Source of the DNA: a bacterium
Lineage (GTDB): Archaea > Nanobdellota > Nanobdellia > Pacearchaeales > GW2011-AR1
Length of the DNA stretch: 14,611 nt
Direction of reading: 5' to 3'
Assembly (NCBI GenBank): GCA_030588935.1
Contig: JAUUWR010000017.1
Coordinates: 1 to 14,611 of the forward strand
Shown here in pieces: positions 1 through 6,483 of this stretch. The stretch's first letter is position 1, and each line of letters starts with the position of its first letter. Below the pieces are notes generated by a model that saw only the letters and a list, made by a program, of their open reading frames with translations, made no database searches and was not told the origin of the DNA. The position numbers were made by a program, and so were the translations under genes.

Positions 1-2
1 AA

Positions 3-1358
3 CATCTAAATTACTTCCAAAAATATCTCCCAGAACTTTTTGCTCAACTTACATTATTCACAGGAAAAATTCATGCAAAAAAAAGAAAACAACTCTGGGA
101 AAAATCAGACATAATTTTCTCCACACCTCAATGCATCTCCAACGACCTAAAAAACAACCTCTACAACCTACAAGATGTAAATCTTCTTATAGAAGACGAA
201 TGCCATCGCTGTCTAAAAAACTACGCCTACACCCATGTAGCAGAAAAATATAAAGAACAATCTCAAAACCCAAAAATCCTTGGCTTAACAGCCTCGCCAG
301 GAACAGACAAAGAAAGAATCAGGCAAATAGCTGAAAATCTCGGCATTGAAACAATTGAATTAAGAACAAGAGAAAGCGAGGATGTCAAAGAATATCTACA
401 GGAATTAGAATTCAATATCATAAAATTAGAATTTCCAGAAGAATTCAAAAAAATCACAGACATTATCAGAAAATTATATGAAAAAAAAGTTCAGGAATTA
501 AAAAACAGAAAACTTATCTTCAGGCCAGCAAATAAAATAAGCCTCTTAGAAGTCCAAGGCAGAATTATGAAATCAATAGCTTCAGGACATAAAAACTTTA
601 ATTATTTTGCAGGTGCCACTGCTTGCGCTCAAGCCATCAAACTCTCCCACTTAATAGAACTCTTAGAAACTCAAACCCTCCACACTTCCTCAAATTACAT
701 TAAATCAATTTTTGAGCAGGCAGCTCAAAACAAATCAAAAGCAGCAAAACAAATAGCTAAAAATCCAGATTTCAATTCTGCCCACATCAAAATAAATGAA
801 CTCATATCAAAAAACATTGAACATCCAAAACTTCTTGAATTAAAATCAATTGTAGAAGATTCAATTAAAGAAAATCCTAAAAACAAAACAATTGTATTCT
901 CACAATACAGAGATACTGTGATAAAAATCTGCAAAACACTTAACCAGATTCCAGACATAAATGCAAAAGTTTTTGTCGGGCAGACTAAAAAAGCAGAATC
1001 AGGACTTTCTCAAAAAGAACAGCAAGAAATAATAGAAGAGTTCAGACAAGGAAAAATAAATATAATCTGCTCAACATCAATAGGAGAAGAAGGACTTGAC
1101 ATCCCAGAAGTTAATTCAGTAATATTCTACGAGCCCATCCCAAGCGCAATCAGAAAAATCCAAAGGGCCGGAAGAACAGCAAGATTAATGAAAGGAAAAC
1201 TCATAATCTTAATGACAAAAGCCACTTTAGATGAAATATTCTATTATGCCTCCCTCGCAAAAGAAAAAAGAATGTACAGGGCAATTGATAGTATTCAAAA
1301 AGATTTAAAAGATGGCAAGCCCATTAATCCTAAACAACCGCAAAAAAGATTGTTTTAA
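3..1358 (+). CDS. hef: Hef/FANCM-family DEAD/DEAH-type helicase, 5' end missing
   Basis: The frame is open from the window edge, so the N-terminal part (Walker A, motif Ia) lies outside; 451 residues are visible. A DECH box (visible residues 65-68, in IEDECHR), STPQ at 40-43, TASPG at 96-100 (motif III) and QRAGRTAR near the C-terminus (motif VI) mark a superfamily 2 helicase. The helical stretch between the two helicase lobes fits the Hef/MPH1/FANCM subfamily, which remodels branched and stalled replication-fork DNA. Full-length archaeal Hef carries a C-terminal XPF-type nuclease; here the protein stops after helicase lobe 2 (ending PQKRLF), and the nuclease is a separate gene at 3959. An internal ATG at 567 is not the start, because coding continues upstream with motif III. 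Sense-strand codons are C-rich, like the nuclease gene and unlike the genes between. The stop overlaps the convergent gene at 1355 by 4 bp. Confidence 0.9.
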   Translation, partial: HLNYFQKYLPELFAQLTLFTGKIHAKKRKQLWEKSDIIFSTPQCISNDLKNNLYNLQDVNLLIEDECHRCLKNYAYTHVAEKYKEQSQNPKILGLTASPGTDKERIRQIAENLGIETIELRTRESEDVKEYLQELEFNIIKLEFPEEFKKITDIIRKLYEKKVQELKNRKLIFRPANKISLLEVQGRIMKSIASGHKNFNYFAGATACAQAIKLSHLIELLETQTLHTSSNYIKSIFEQAAQNKSKAAKQIAKNPDFNSAHIKINELISKNIEHPKLLELKSIVEDSIKENPKNKTIVFSQYRDTVIKICKTLNQIPDINAKVFVGQTKKAESGLSQKEQQEIIEEFRQGKINIICSTSIGEEGLDIPEVNSVIFYEPIPSAIRKIQRAGRTARLMKGKLIILMTKATLDEIFYYASLAKEKRMYRAIDSIQKDLKDGKPINPKQPQKRLF

Positions 1359-1612
1359 AATCTTTCATGCCAAGTTAGTTCTAAATTATGTCTATAAACT
1401 TCATTAGCTAAGTCACGATAGTGTCTAAGCTTTATTATCTCTTCTAAAGATAAATTCTCAATATTTCTTATAAATAAAATATCAAGTCCTCTTAGCTTCT
1501 CTACTCTTCCTCGCACCTTCTCAAATTCTATAGTTGTTATGGTCTCCTTACCAAACTCCTCTGCTAGGCTCTTATATTCTTTAGTTAAATTTTGATATGC
1601 TTTACTTTCCAT
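1355..1612 (-). CDS. Small charged helical protein, unknown function
   Basis: 85 residues, rich in Glu, Lys, Arg and Leu, predicted mostly helical (for example ITTIEFEKVRGRVEKL and LEEIIKLRHYRDLANEVYR). I see no known motif, signal peptide or membrane segment. It lies 11 bp downstream of the gene at 1624-2136 on the same strand, so the two are probably cotranscribed and may act together. Its stop overlaps the stop of the helicase gene by 4 bp in convergent orientation. Base use is less C-skewed on the plus strand than in flanking core genes, consistent with it being part of a later insertion. Function not recognised. Confidence 0.6.
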   Translation of the reverse strand: MESKAYQNLTKEYKSLAEEFGKETITTIEFEKVRGRVEKLRGLDILFIRNIENLSLEEIIKLRHYRDLANEVYRHNLELTWHERF

Positions 1613-1623
1613 TTTATTTTAAT

Positions 1624-2136
1624 TTATTTATAACAATCTGACAATAGTTGAACTAAATCAACTTTTTTTAAACCAAGAGATAATGTTCGTAAACTCTTAA
1701 GATCAACATCTTGGAGATATTTTTCATCTGGTATCTTTCCACCAGAATATCCTACAGTAACTACTCCTTTTCTTTCATCATCATAATTGCGTAAACTAAC
1801 TTTTACTTTATCATATTGGTTAATGGGGGTACAAAACAATTCAAGATCTCTCCACATTTCTAAGTGAGCAGAAACAAAAGCATTTTTTGCTTGTGACTCA
1901 ATCCTCTTTATTTCTTTAAGAGTTGTTATCACTAATTTTTCATGTTTTTTCTCATAATTAAGTCTATATTTCTTTTCTTCAATTTCTTTTCTTTGAGAAC
2001 GCAAATACTCTTCTTCTATTTTTGCAGCAAGTTCTTCTGGTAATCTAAACTGTTTGTCTAGTTTGATAGATCTTAGTATGTTATTTCTTTGTTCTTTAGT
2101 TTTTTCTTTTAGTTTAATTTGTTTTTCATTTGTCAT
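1624..2136 (-). CDS. Coiled-coil hypothetical protein
   Basis: 170 residues. The first ~95 residues are very rich in Lys and Glu, with the heptad-like spacing expected of a long helix or coiled coil. The C-terminal ~75 residues are more globular and include a strand-like stretch (VKVSLRNYDDERKGVVTVGYSGG). No catalytic motif, signal peptide or membrane segment is visible. It is the first gene of a probable two-gene unit with 1355-1612. A TATA-like tract (GTTTAAAAAGG on the minus strand, about 2166-2176) lies some 30-40 nt before the ATG. It is divergent from the TrmB-family regulator at 2241, which could therefore control it. Function unknown. Confidence 0.65.
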   Translation of the reverse strand: MTNEKQIKLKEKTKEQRNNILRSIKLDKQFRLPEELAAKIEEEYLRSQRKEIEEKKYRLNYEKKHEKLVITTLKEIKRIESQAKNAFVSAHLEMWRDLELFCTPINQYDKVKVSLRNYDDERKGVVTVGYSGGKIPDEKYLQDVDLKSLRTLSLGLKKVDLVQLLSDCYK

Positions 2137-2205
2137 TTTTATTTATTCTAAAATAGTAACTACAACCTTTTTAAACATTATTTCCCCCTTAGTACGGAAT
2201 AATTA

Positions 2206-2220
2206 GAAAGATTTATAAAT
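2206..2220 (+). promoter_or_regulatory. Archaeal BRE/TATA promoter of the TrmB-family gene
   Basis: GAAAG followed by ATTTATAAAT, a good archaeal BRE plus TATA box. The box begins 30 nt before the ATG at 2241, which predicts a leaderless or nearly leaderless transcript. Confidence 0.6.
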
Positions 2221-2240
2221 CAAAAATATTAACTTCTGTT

Positions 2241-2990
2241 ATGGAAACAGAAATACTCGAACAAGCAGGTTTTACCAAAGGAGAAATCAGAGTTTATTTA
2301 GCTTTATTAGAATTAGGTGAAACTACAACAGGAAACATAATAAAAAAATCTAAGATTACAGGATCTAAAGTATATGAAATACTTGAAAAACTTATAGAAA
2401 AAGGATTAGTTTCTTATGTAATTAAGGAAAAAACAAAATATTTCCAAGCATCATCTCCTAAAAGATTATTAGATTACATAAACAAAAAAGAAATAGAAAT
2501 TAGAATATATAAAAAAGAAATTGAGAGTATAATCCCAAAACTTGAATCAATACAAAAAACAAAACAAAAAATTAAATCTTCTCAGATTTTTGAAGGCTAT
2601 GCAGGAATAAAAACTGTTTTCAACCTCATTTTAGAATCTCTAAAACAAAATGAAGAATACTATGCTTTTAGCTTAGGAGAAGAATTAAAAGATGAAAATA
2701 TAATGTTATTTCTCCAGAACTATCACCAAAAACGTATTCATAAAAAAATAAAAGTTAAAATAATCGCTAATAGTAATGAAAGAATCCTATTTAAAGAGTT
2801 ATCCAAATTGAAAAATTTAAGAATAAAATATTATGATAACCCTTTTCCATTAGGAGTATTTATATTCAAAGATTATATTGCTACATTTACATTTAAAGAA
2901 AAACCAACTTGTTTTTTAATCAAGAGCGAACAGATAGCTAATTCTTATAAAGATTTTTTTAAATCCTTATGGAAACTTTCAAAAAAATAA
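2241..2990 (+). CDS. TrmB-family transcriptional regulator
   Basis: 249 residues. Residues 1-73 form a winged helix-turn-helix typical of TrmB: ILEQAGFTKGEIRVYLALLELG, then the recognition segment TGSKVYEILEKLIEKGLVS, then a wing ending KTKYFQA. A Lys/Glu-rich helix (about 80-118) follows, matching the family's dimerising coiled coil. The C-terminal region (about 120-249) resembles the phospholipase-D-like effector domain of sugar-sensing TrmB proteins; its ligand cannot be told from sequence. TrmB proteins bind palindromic operators near promoters of sugar and energy metabolism genes, but no sugar transporter is nearby. Likely targets by position are itself and the divergent 2136/1612 pair. 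It is convergent with the gene at 2997, with 6 bp between stops. Confidence 0.85.
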   Translation: METEILEQAGFTKGEIRVYLALLELGETTTGNIIKKSKITGSKVYEILEKLIEKGLVSYVIKEKTKYFQASSPKRLLDYINKKEIEIRIYKKEIESIIPKLESIQKTKQKIKSSQIFEGYAGIKTVFNLILESLKQNEEYYAFSLGEELKDENIMLFLQNYHQKRIHKKIKVKIIANSNERILFKELSKLKNLRIKYYDNPFPLGVFIFKDYIATFTFKEKPTCFLIKSEQIANSYKDFFKSLWKLSKK

Positions 2991-2996
2991 AAAAGA
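2981..2996 (-). terminator. Poly-T terminator of the endonuclease/exonuclease/phosphatase gene
   Basis: Read on the minus strand, the stop codon at 2997 is followed directly by two long T runs (TCTTTTTTATTTTTTT), the usual signal for intrinsic termination in archaea. It overlaps the 3' end of the convergent TrmB-family gene. Confidence 0.5.
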
Positions 2997-3875
2997 TTAC
3001 TCTAAATCAGCCCAAACCAAACGATGATCAGAATATCCCTTAACTGTATCTGATTTTTTAAGTTTTAAATCATCTGTAAAAAAGATATTATCATAAGCCT
3101 CAAACTTAAATAATTTTATTTCGAATATATCTGGAGTAGTTCCTTTCATATTTGCATTTTTCAATCCTAATTCCTCAAAATCACTAAATGAATTTAACTC
3201 TTCTGAATTCATATTAAAATCACCCACAAGTACAACTTTTCGTTTCAAATTTTTTTGCTCTTCTATAAATAAAGCAATTTCAACTATCTGTTTTGAAGAG
3301 TATTTGTCTAAAAGCCCAAAATGTATCCCAATGACTGTAAGGTTTTTTTCTTTGAAATAAATTGCACAAGCTCCGCCTACTCCTCCTTTCTTATCTTTAG
3401 CTACCACACTAAGGTTCAATCTCTCAAACTTATTTTTAGAAACTATAAGAGTGCCCATATCTAAAGGCTCATATGGAGATCTTGCTGAACCAAAACAGGA
3501 AAAATTATATCCTCTTTTTTTAAATTCTTGAATTATTTCCTTTTCTTTTAAAGAACCTAAAACTTCATTTATAACGAGAACATCTGCATCAGTGTTAGCC
3601 ATCAATTCTACTGTCTTTTTATTGAATCTACTTAAAAAATTTGTTAAGATTTTAGAACGCAATACATGAATTGATAAATGTCCTAATGCATTAAAAAATA
3701 ATGTTTTCCCATACATCCCATACATCATATTATAAGTTGCAAATCTCATTCCAGACTCCTTTTCTATATTATAAGTTTCCTCCAGCAAAATAAGATCAAC
3801 TATTGGAACTATAAGGATAAAAAATAACAAAATAATTATAATTATCCCTAAAACAAAAATATACTCTTTTACCAT
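2997..3875 (-). CDS. Membrane-anchored endonuclease/exonuclease/phosphatase (EEP) family protein
   Basis: 292 residues. Residues 5-31 are a strong hydrophobic segment (IFVLGIIIIILLFFILIVP), so the protein is probably membrane-anchored with the catalytic domain on one face. The EEP fold is marked by RFATYNM (Asn49), INE (Glu104, the metal-binding acid), IGIHFG (His185), GDFN (218-221), DNIF (262-265) and the C-terminal SDH (282-284). These are the metal and catalytic residues of the DNase I/AP endonuclease/sphingomyelinase superfamily. Substrate is open: a nuclease, a phosphoinositide or sphingolipid phosphodiesterase or another phosphatase would all fit, and the N-terminal anchor favours an envelope or extracytoplasmic role. 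It belongs to the less C-skewed block that separates the two Hef parts. Confidence 0.85.
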   Translation of the reverse strand: MVKEYIFVLGIIIIILLFFILIVPIVDLILLEETYNIEKESGMRFATYNMMYGMYGKTLFFNALGHLSIHVLRSKILTNFLSRFNKKTVELMANTDADVLVINEVLGSLKEKEIIQEFKKRGYNFSCFGSARSPYEPLDMGTLIVSKNKFERLNLSVVAKDKKGGVGGACAIYFKEKNLTVIGIHFGLLDKYSSKQIVEIALFIEEQKNLKRKVVLVGDFNMNSEELNSFSDFEELGLKNANMKGTTPDIFEIKLFKFEAYDNIFFTDDLKLKKSDTVKGYSDHRLVWADLE

Positions 3876-3914
3876 AAATAAAGAAAATAGATAGGATTTA
3901 TTAACTTTACCTTA

Positions 3915-3929
3915 TCTTAATTATTAAGA
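3915..3929. promoter_or_regulatory. Palindrome between divergent genes, possible shared promoter or operator
   Basis: TCTTAAT, one T, ATTAAGA: seven-base arms around a single central base. It lies 39 bp from the ATG at 3875 (minus) and 29 bp from the ATG at 3959 (plus), near where a TATA box would be for both. It could be a bidirectional promoter or a regulator site; the AT-rich context makes chance possible. Confidence 0.35.
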
Positions 3930-3958
3930 CAAAAAACCACAAAAAAGTTTATTTTAAA

Positions 3959-4633
3959 ATGCCCTTCCACAACATCTTCAAAATAACCAAGAAAAAATCA
4001 AAAAAACCAAAACCAAAAATAATCGCAGATATCCACGAAAAAAACTCTCTAATTCTCGCAGAACTTCACGAAAACAAAAATATCAAACTTGAAATCAAAT
4101 CTCTAAAAATCGGAGATTATCTTATAGGCAAAACAATAATCGAAAGAAAAACAGTAAATGATTTTATCTCATCAATGATTAACAAACGATTAATCCAGCA
4201 ATTAAAACAAATGAAAAAATACAGGCAGCAATTATTAATTATTGAAGGCATAGATGAACAAGAGCTCTACAGAACTGATACTAAATTAAATCCAAATGCA
4301 ATAAGAGGATTCATATTATCAATTATAACAAATTACCAAATACCAATAATCTTCACACAAGATTATCAAGACACTTCTCAATATTTGATAACCCTAGCAA
4401 AACAACAACTCAAACCCTTAACAGAAACCACCCTCCACCACAAAATCCCAAAAACAATCAAAGAACAAAAACAATATATCCTCGAAGCATTTCCAAACAT
4501 CGGCCCAATAACAGCAAAAAAACTTCTCAAAAAATTTAAGAATATCCATAATACAATAAACGCAACAACAGAAGAATTACAAGAAATTTTGAGAAACAGG
4601 GCTGAAGGTTTTAAGAATCTTTTAGAGGGATAG
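3959..4633 (+). CDS. Stand-alone ERCC4/XPF-type structure-specific nuclease (Hef nuclease part)
   Basis: 224 residues. After a basic N-terminus (KITKKKSKKPKPK) comes an ERCC4 nuclease domain: IADIHE (21-26; the usual motif is VDxRE, so His replaces Arg here), GDYLIG (52-57) and ERKTVNDF (62-69), together the GDx(n)ERKx3D active site, with Asp53, Glu62, Arg63, Lys64 and Asp68. A helix-hairpin-helix follows (FPNIGPITAKKLLKKF, 178-193). Enzymes of this family cut flap and fork structures 5' of the branch as dimers. In Hef this domain is fused behind the helicase; here it is a separate gene 2.6 kb downstream. The second hairpin of the (HhH)2 domain seems degenerate: the tail LRNRAEGFKNLLEG lacks a GIG motif. 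The last 23 bp overlap the convergent gene at 4611. Confidence 0.9.
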   Translation: MPFHNIFKITKKKSKKPKPKIIADIHEKNSLILAELHENKNIKLEIKSLKIGDYLIGKTIIERKTVNDFISSMINKRLIQQLKQMKKYRQQLLIIEGIDEQELYRTDTKLNPNAIRGFILSIITNYQIPIIFTQDYQDTSQYLITLAKQQLKPLTETTLHHKIPKTIKEQKQYILEAFPNIGPITAKKLLKKFKNIHNTINATTEELQEILRNRAEGFKNLLEG

Positions 4634-4871
4634 TCTGAGGGATGGTTTTCTTTAAAATAGATTCCACATCTGACTCTACTAACCCAAAAGACCTGCCGTC
4701 TCCCTTATTCCTATCCCTAAGATGTTCAACAACATCAAAAAGATAATCTTTAAAAGGCCCTTTATAATTTTTTACCCAAGCTTCAAAATCCGCCATAGTT
4801 CTATAATTAGGAATTACTTCCCCTCTAAGAAATTTTCTCGCCTCTCCCTTATCAATTAACAATTCTCCCAT
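4611..4871 (-). CDS. Small hypothetical protein
   Basis: 86 residues from the ATG at 4871 (MGELLIDKGEARKFLRG). A GTG at 4889 would add six residues, but a TATA-like tract at 4891-4903 leaves no room for that start, so 4871 is preferred. The product is soluble and charged with several aromatic residues (YRTMADFEAWVKNYKGPFKDYLF) and no recognised motif or membrane segment. It overlaps the 3' end of the nuclease gene by 23 bp on the opposite strand. Genuine coding is supported by a reasonable start context and a composition like other minus-strand genes, but I do not recognise the family. Confidence 0.55.
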   Translation of the reverse strand: MGELLIDKGEARKFLRGEVIPNYRTMADFEAWVKNYKGPFKDYLFDVVEHLRDRNKGDGRSFGLVESDVESILKKTIPQTIPLKDS

Positions 4872-4890
4872 TAAAATAAAACCAACCACC

Positions 4891-4903
4891 CTATATTTAA
4901 AAA
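4891..4903 (-). promoter_or_regulatory. TATA box for the small hypothetical gene at 4871
   Basis: On the minus strand TTTTTAAATATAG lies about 20-32 nt before the ATG at 4871, the normal archaeal spacing for a leaderless or short-leader transcript. Confidence 0.45.
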
Positions 4904-5030
4904 CAAGATTATATCATAAAACAACCAATCAAAACCAACAATTACTTAAAACCCAATTAACTTTCTAAATTATATTTTTTATTTTATTATCTATATTTCT
5001 ACAATTTATTAAGTTACTCAAAAGAGTTTT

Positions 5031-5101
5031 CTTAAGTTCTCATCTTTAGAGATTAATATTTTTGTATATTGGGATATTATAATATCATTATAAGTTAGTA
5101 A
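5031..5101 (+). repeat. Intergenic core element, copy A
   Basis: CTTAAG, then CTCATCTTTAGAG, an AATATTTTTGTATATT tract, and ATAAGTTAGTAA at the end. The order is the same as in elements C (11936-11979) and D (12609-12653). Copy A carries an extra insert that includes a perfect 14-base palindrome, GATATTATAATATC (about 5073-5086). Its last bases reach the stop codon of the convergent thpR gene. The rest of the 4872-5094 gap is AT-rich with no ORF. Confidence 0.5.
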
Positions 5102-5670
5102 TTTTCATCCGTCAATAATCTATAAATTTCCAAATCTTCATAAACCGGCCCATCTGCAAACAACTCAGATTTCTTTAAAAAAAATCTGTCAATATCAAAC
5201 CTAATCTTCTTAATCTTAATGCTCTTAACATAATCTAAAAACCTCCTTCTATTAAAAACATGCTTAACCCTTGCTATAGTTATATGGGACATGAACCTAA
5301 ATTCAGGTTCAAACAAACCAGAAAGAGTTTCATCAATCTGTTCCTGCAAATCAAAAACTCCTTTACCATTTAATTTTATCCAAATAACCCGAACATATCC
5401 TTTATACCTACTCGAAAAAACACCAACCTCCCCAAGCCCGGATTCAAAACCATCAAACTTAATTTCCTTTAATCTCTCTTTCACTTCTCTAACTTTCTCC
5501 TCATCAATCTCTCTTAAGAACTTTAAAGTCAAATGCAAATTTTCAGGTTCTATAAATTTCCCTGCAAATAAATTTTTCTTCTTGATAATATCCTGAATTC
5601 TTTTAATTTCATTAATAGCTTCACGAGGCAAATCCAACGCAATAAAGCATCTTTTTTTACTTTCTTCCAT
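5095..5670 (-). CDS. thpR: RNA 2',3'-cyclic phosphodiesterase (ThpR/LigT, '2'-5' RNA ligase' family)
   Basis: 191 residues, the usual length for the family. The two signature HxTx motifs are present: HLTL at 46-49 and HITI at 129-132, whose histidines do the acid-base chemistry of the 2H phosphoesterase fold. The N-terminus RCFIALDLP is also typical. The enzyme opens 2',3'-cyclic phosphates on RNA ends, and some relatives ligate tRNA halves through 2'-5' bonds in vitro, so a role in RNA end processing is likely. It stands alone, divergent from the small membrane-protein operon at 5735. The start at 5670 gives the conserved N-terminus. Confidence 0.92.
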   Translation of the reverse strand: MEESKKRCFIALDLPREAINEIKRIQDIIKKKNLFAGKFIEPENLHLTLKFLREIDEEKVREVKERLKEIKFDGFESGLGEVGVFSSRYKGYVRVIWIKLNGKGVFDLQEQIDETLSGLFEPEFRFMSHITIARVKHVFNRRRFLDYVKSIKIKKIRFDIDRFFLKKSELFADGPVYEDLEIYRLLTDENY

Positions 5671-5688
5671 ATTCTATAAAAACAAAAC

Positions 5689-5697
5689 TTATTTAAA
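5689..5697 (+). promoter_or_regulatory. TATA box of the membrane-protein operon
   Basis: TTATTTAAA preceded by AAAAC (a BRE-like run). It sits about 40 nt before the ATG at 5735, so the transcript should have a leader long enough to hold the AAAGGAGGG ribosome-binding site at 5722-5730. Confidence 0.45.
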
Positions 5698-5734
5698 TAG
5701 GTTTTTCCTTAATAAAATAATAAAGGAGGGAAAA

Positions 5735-5899
5735 ATGAAAGATTTTAATGCATGGCTAATAATTTTAGTAGGTATTATATTGATACTCCCTTTAATCGGA
5801 GTAACTCAGTTAGGAACTGTAACTGACGGTATCCTTGCTTGGGTCTTAGCAATAGTTGTATTAGTAATAGGAATAATGCAATTGATAAAGAGAAAATAA
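5735..5899 (+). CDS. 54-residue two-helix membrane protein
   Basis: A short ORF with a strong Shine-Dalgarno site, AAAGGAGGG, 4 nt before its ATG. The product begins MKDFNAWLIILVGIILILPL and ends MQLIKRK. It has two hydrophobic segments (about residues 7-23 and 33-51) separated by a polar turn (TQLGTVTDG), with a basic C-terminus. Small two-pass proteins of this type are, to my knowledge, common but uncharacterised in DPANN archaea. It is the first gene of a pair with 5935-6291 (35 bp gap, another strong SD). Sense-strand G exceeds C, unlike the surrounding plus-strand genes. The strong SD sites suggest efficient translation. Function unknown. Confidence 0.7.
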   Translation: MKDFNAWLIILVGIILILPLIGVTQLGTVTDGILAWVLAIVVLVIGIMQLIKRK

Positions 5900-5934
5900 T
5901 ATCTGTTATCAAAAGAAATGAAAAGGAGGTGAAA

Positions 5935-6291
5935 ATGGCAAAAAATAATTTAGATGTAATAGGAAAGTGGGCTTTTTTAATTGGTTTAGCTTTAGCGGTA
6001 ATCGCAGGTCTAATCACAGGATTCTACACAATTCCTTACTTAGCTCTAATCCTAGTAATACTTGGTTTAATAGTTGGTTTCTTAAATATAGCTGAAAAAG
6101 ATACTGTTAAACTATTAGTAGCAATTATTGCATTAATGGGCGTTGGAGCAACAGCTGTCATGATTATTGGTGAAGTAATAACTGCAATTAATACCATCCT
6201 TCTCGATTTAATAACAAATATAATCACATTTGCAGGAGCAGCTGGTTTGGTTGTAGCAGTAAAAGCTATTTACGAAACAGGCAAGAAATAA
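5935..6291 (+). CDS. Four-helix membrane protein, unknown function
   Basis: 118 residues from the ATG at 5935, chosen over longer in-frame openings because AAAGGAGGTGA, a near-perfect Shine-Dalgarno site, ends 3 nt before it. The protein (MAKNNLDVIGKWAFLIGLAL...) has about four hydrophobic segments (residues 12-30, 34-52, 58-80 and 88-112), little else, and a short basic tail (YETGKK). There is no transporter or enzyme motif. It follows the 54-residue membrane protein in the same operon, so the two may form a complex. A T-rich terminator follows directly. Sense-strand G is well above C (14 G and 3 C in 5941-6000), against the local trend. Function unknown. Confidence 0.8.
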   Translation: MAKNNLDVIGKWAFLIGLALAVIAGLITGFYTIPYLALILVILGLIVGFLNIAEKDTVKLLVAIIALMGVGATAVMIIGEVITAINTILLDLITNIITFAGAAGLVVAVKAIYETGKK

Positions 6292-6320
6292 TTTTATTTT
6301 TTAATTTTTTTATCTTTTCT
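6292..6320 (+). terminator. Poly-T terminator of the membrane-protein operon
   Basis: Immediately after the stop codon come several T runs (TTTTATTTTTTAATTTTTTT), the classic archaeal intrinsic termination signal, without a GC-rich hairpin. Confidence 0.65.
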
Positions 6321-6426
6321 AATTTTAATTATCTCAATTTAAATTTTTAAATTAGTATTATCTATCTATAATCTAATGATTATTAAACTTCTCAGAACAG
6401 AGTTTAAACATCTCTTCTCTTACGCT

Positions 6427-6461
6427 TAATATTTTATATATTAACAATATAAATATTAAAA
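6427..6461. repeat. AT-rich imperfect palindrome in the 6292-6483 gap
   Basis: TTAATATTT with an ATAT extension pairs with ATAT then AAATATTAA around a short AAC-centred loop, with one or two bulged bases. Just before it, CATCTCTTCTCTTACG faintly resembles the CTCATCT core of elements A-D, so this may be a decayed relative. It contains only A and T apart from one C, so chance cannot be excluded. Confidence 0.3.
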
Positions 6462-6483
6462 AATAATTTTATAAAAAATTCTC

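Noticed and set aside
725..958. Minus-strand ORF inside the helicase gene, and similar ones opposite thpR, the Dph6-like gene, the GTPase and the 14237 gene
   Set aside because: They lie wholly within well-supported genes on the other strand, with no start signals or recognisable products.
4053..4060. AACTCTCT, the reverse complement of AGAGAGTT from the array element
   Set aside because: It lies inside the nuclease coding region, has no flanking match (no ATCAG before it, no CC/GG pair) and is short enough to be chance.
5839..5934. N-terminal extension of the membrane protein at 5935
   Set aside because: The extended frame overlaps the 54-residue gene, and the strong Shine-Dalgarno site directly before 5935 fixes the start there.
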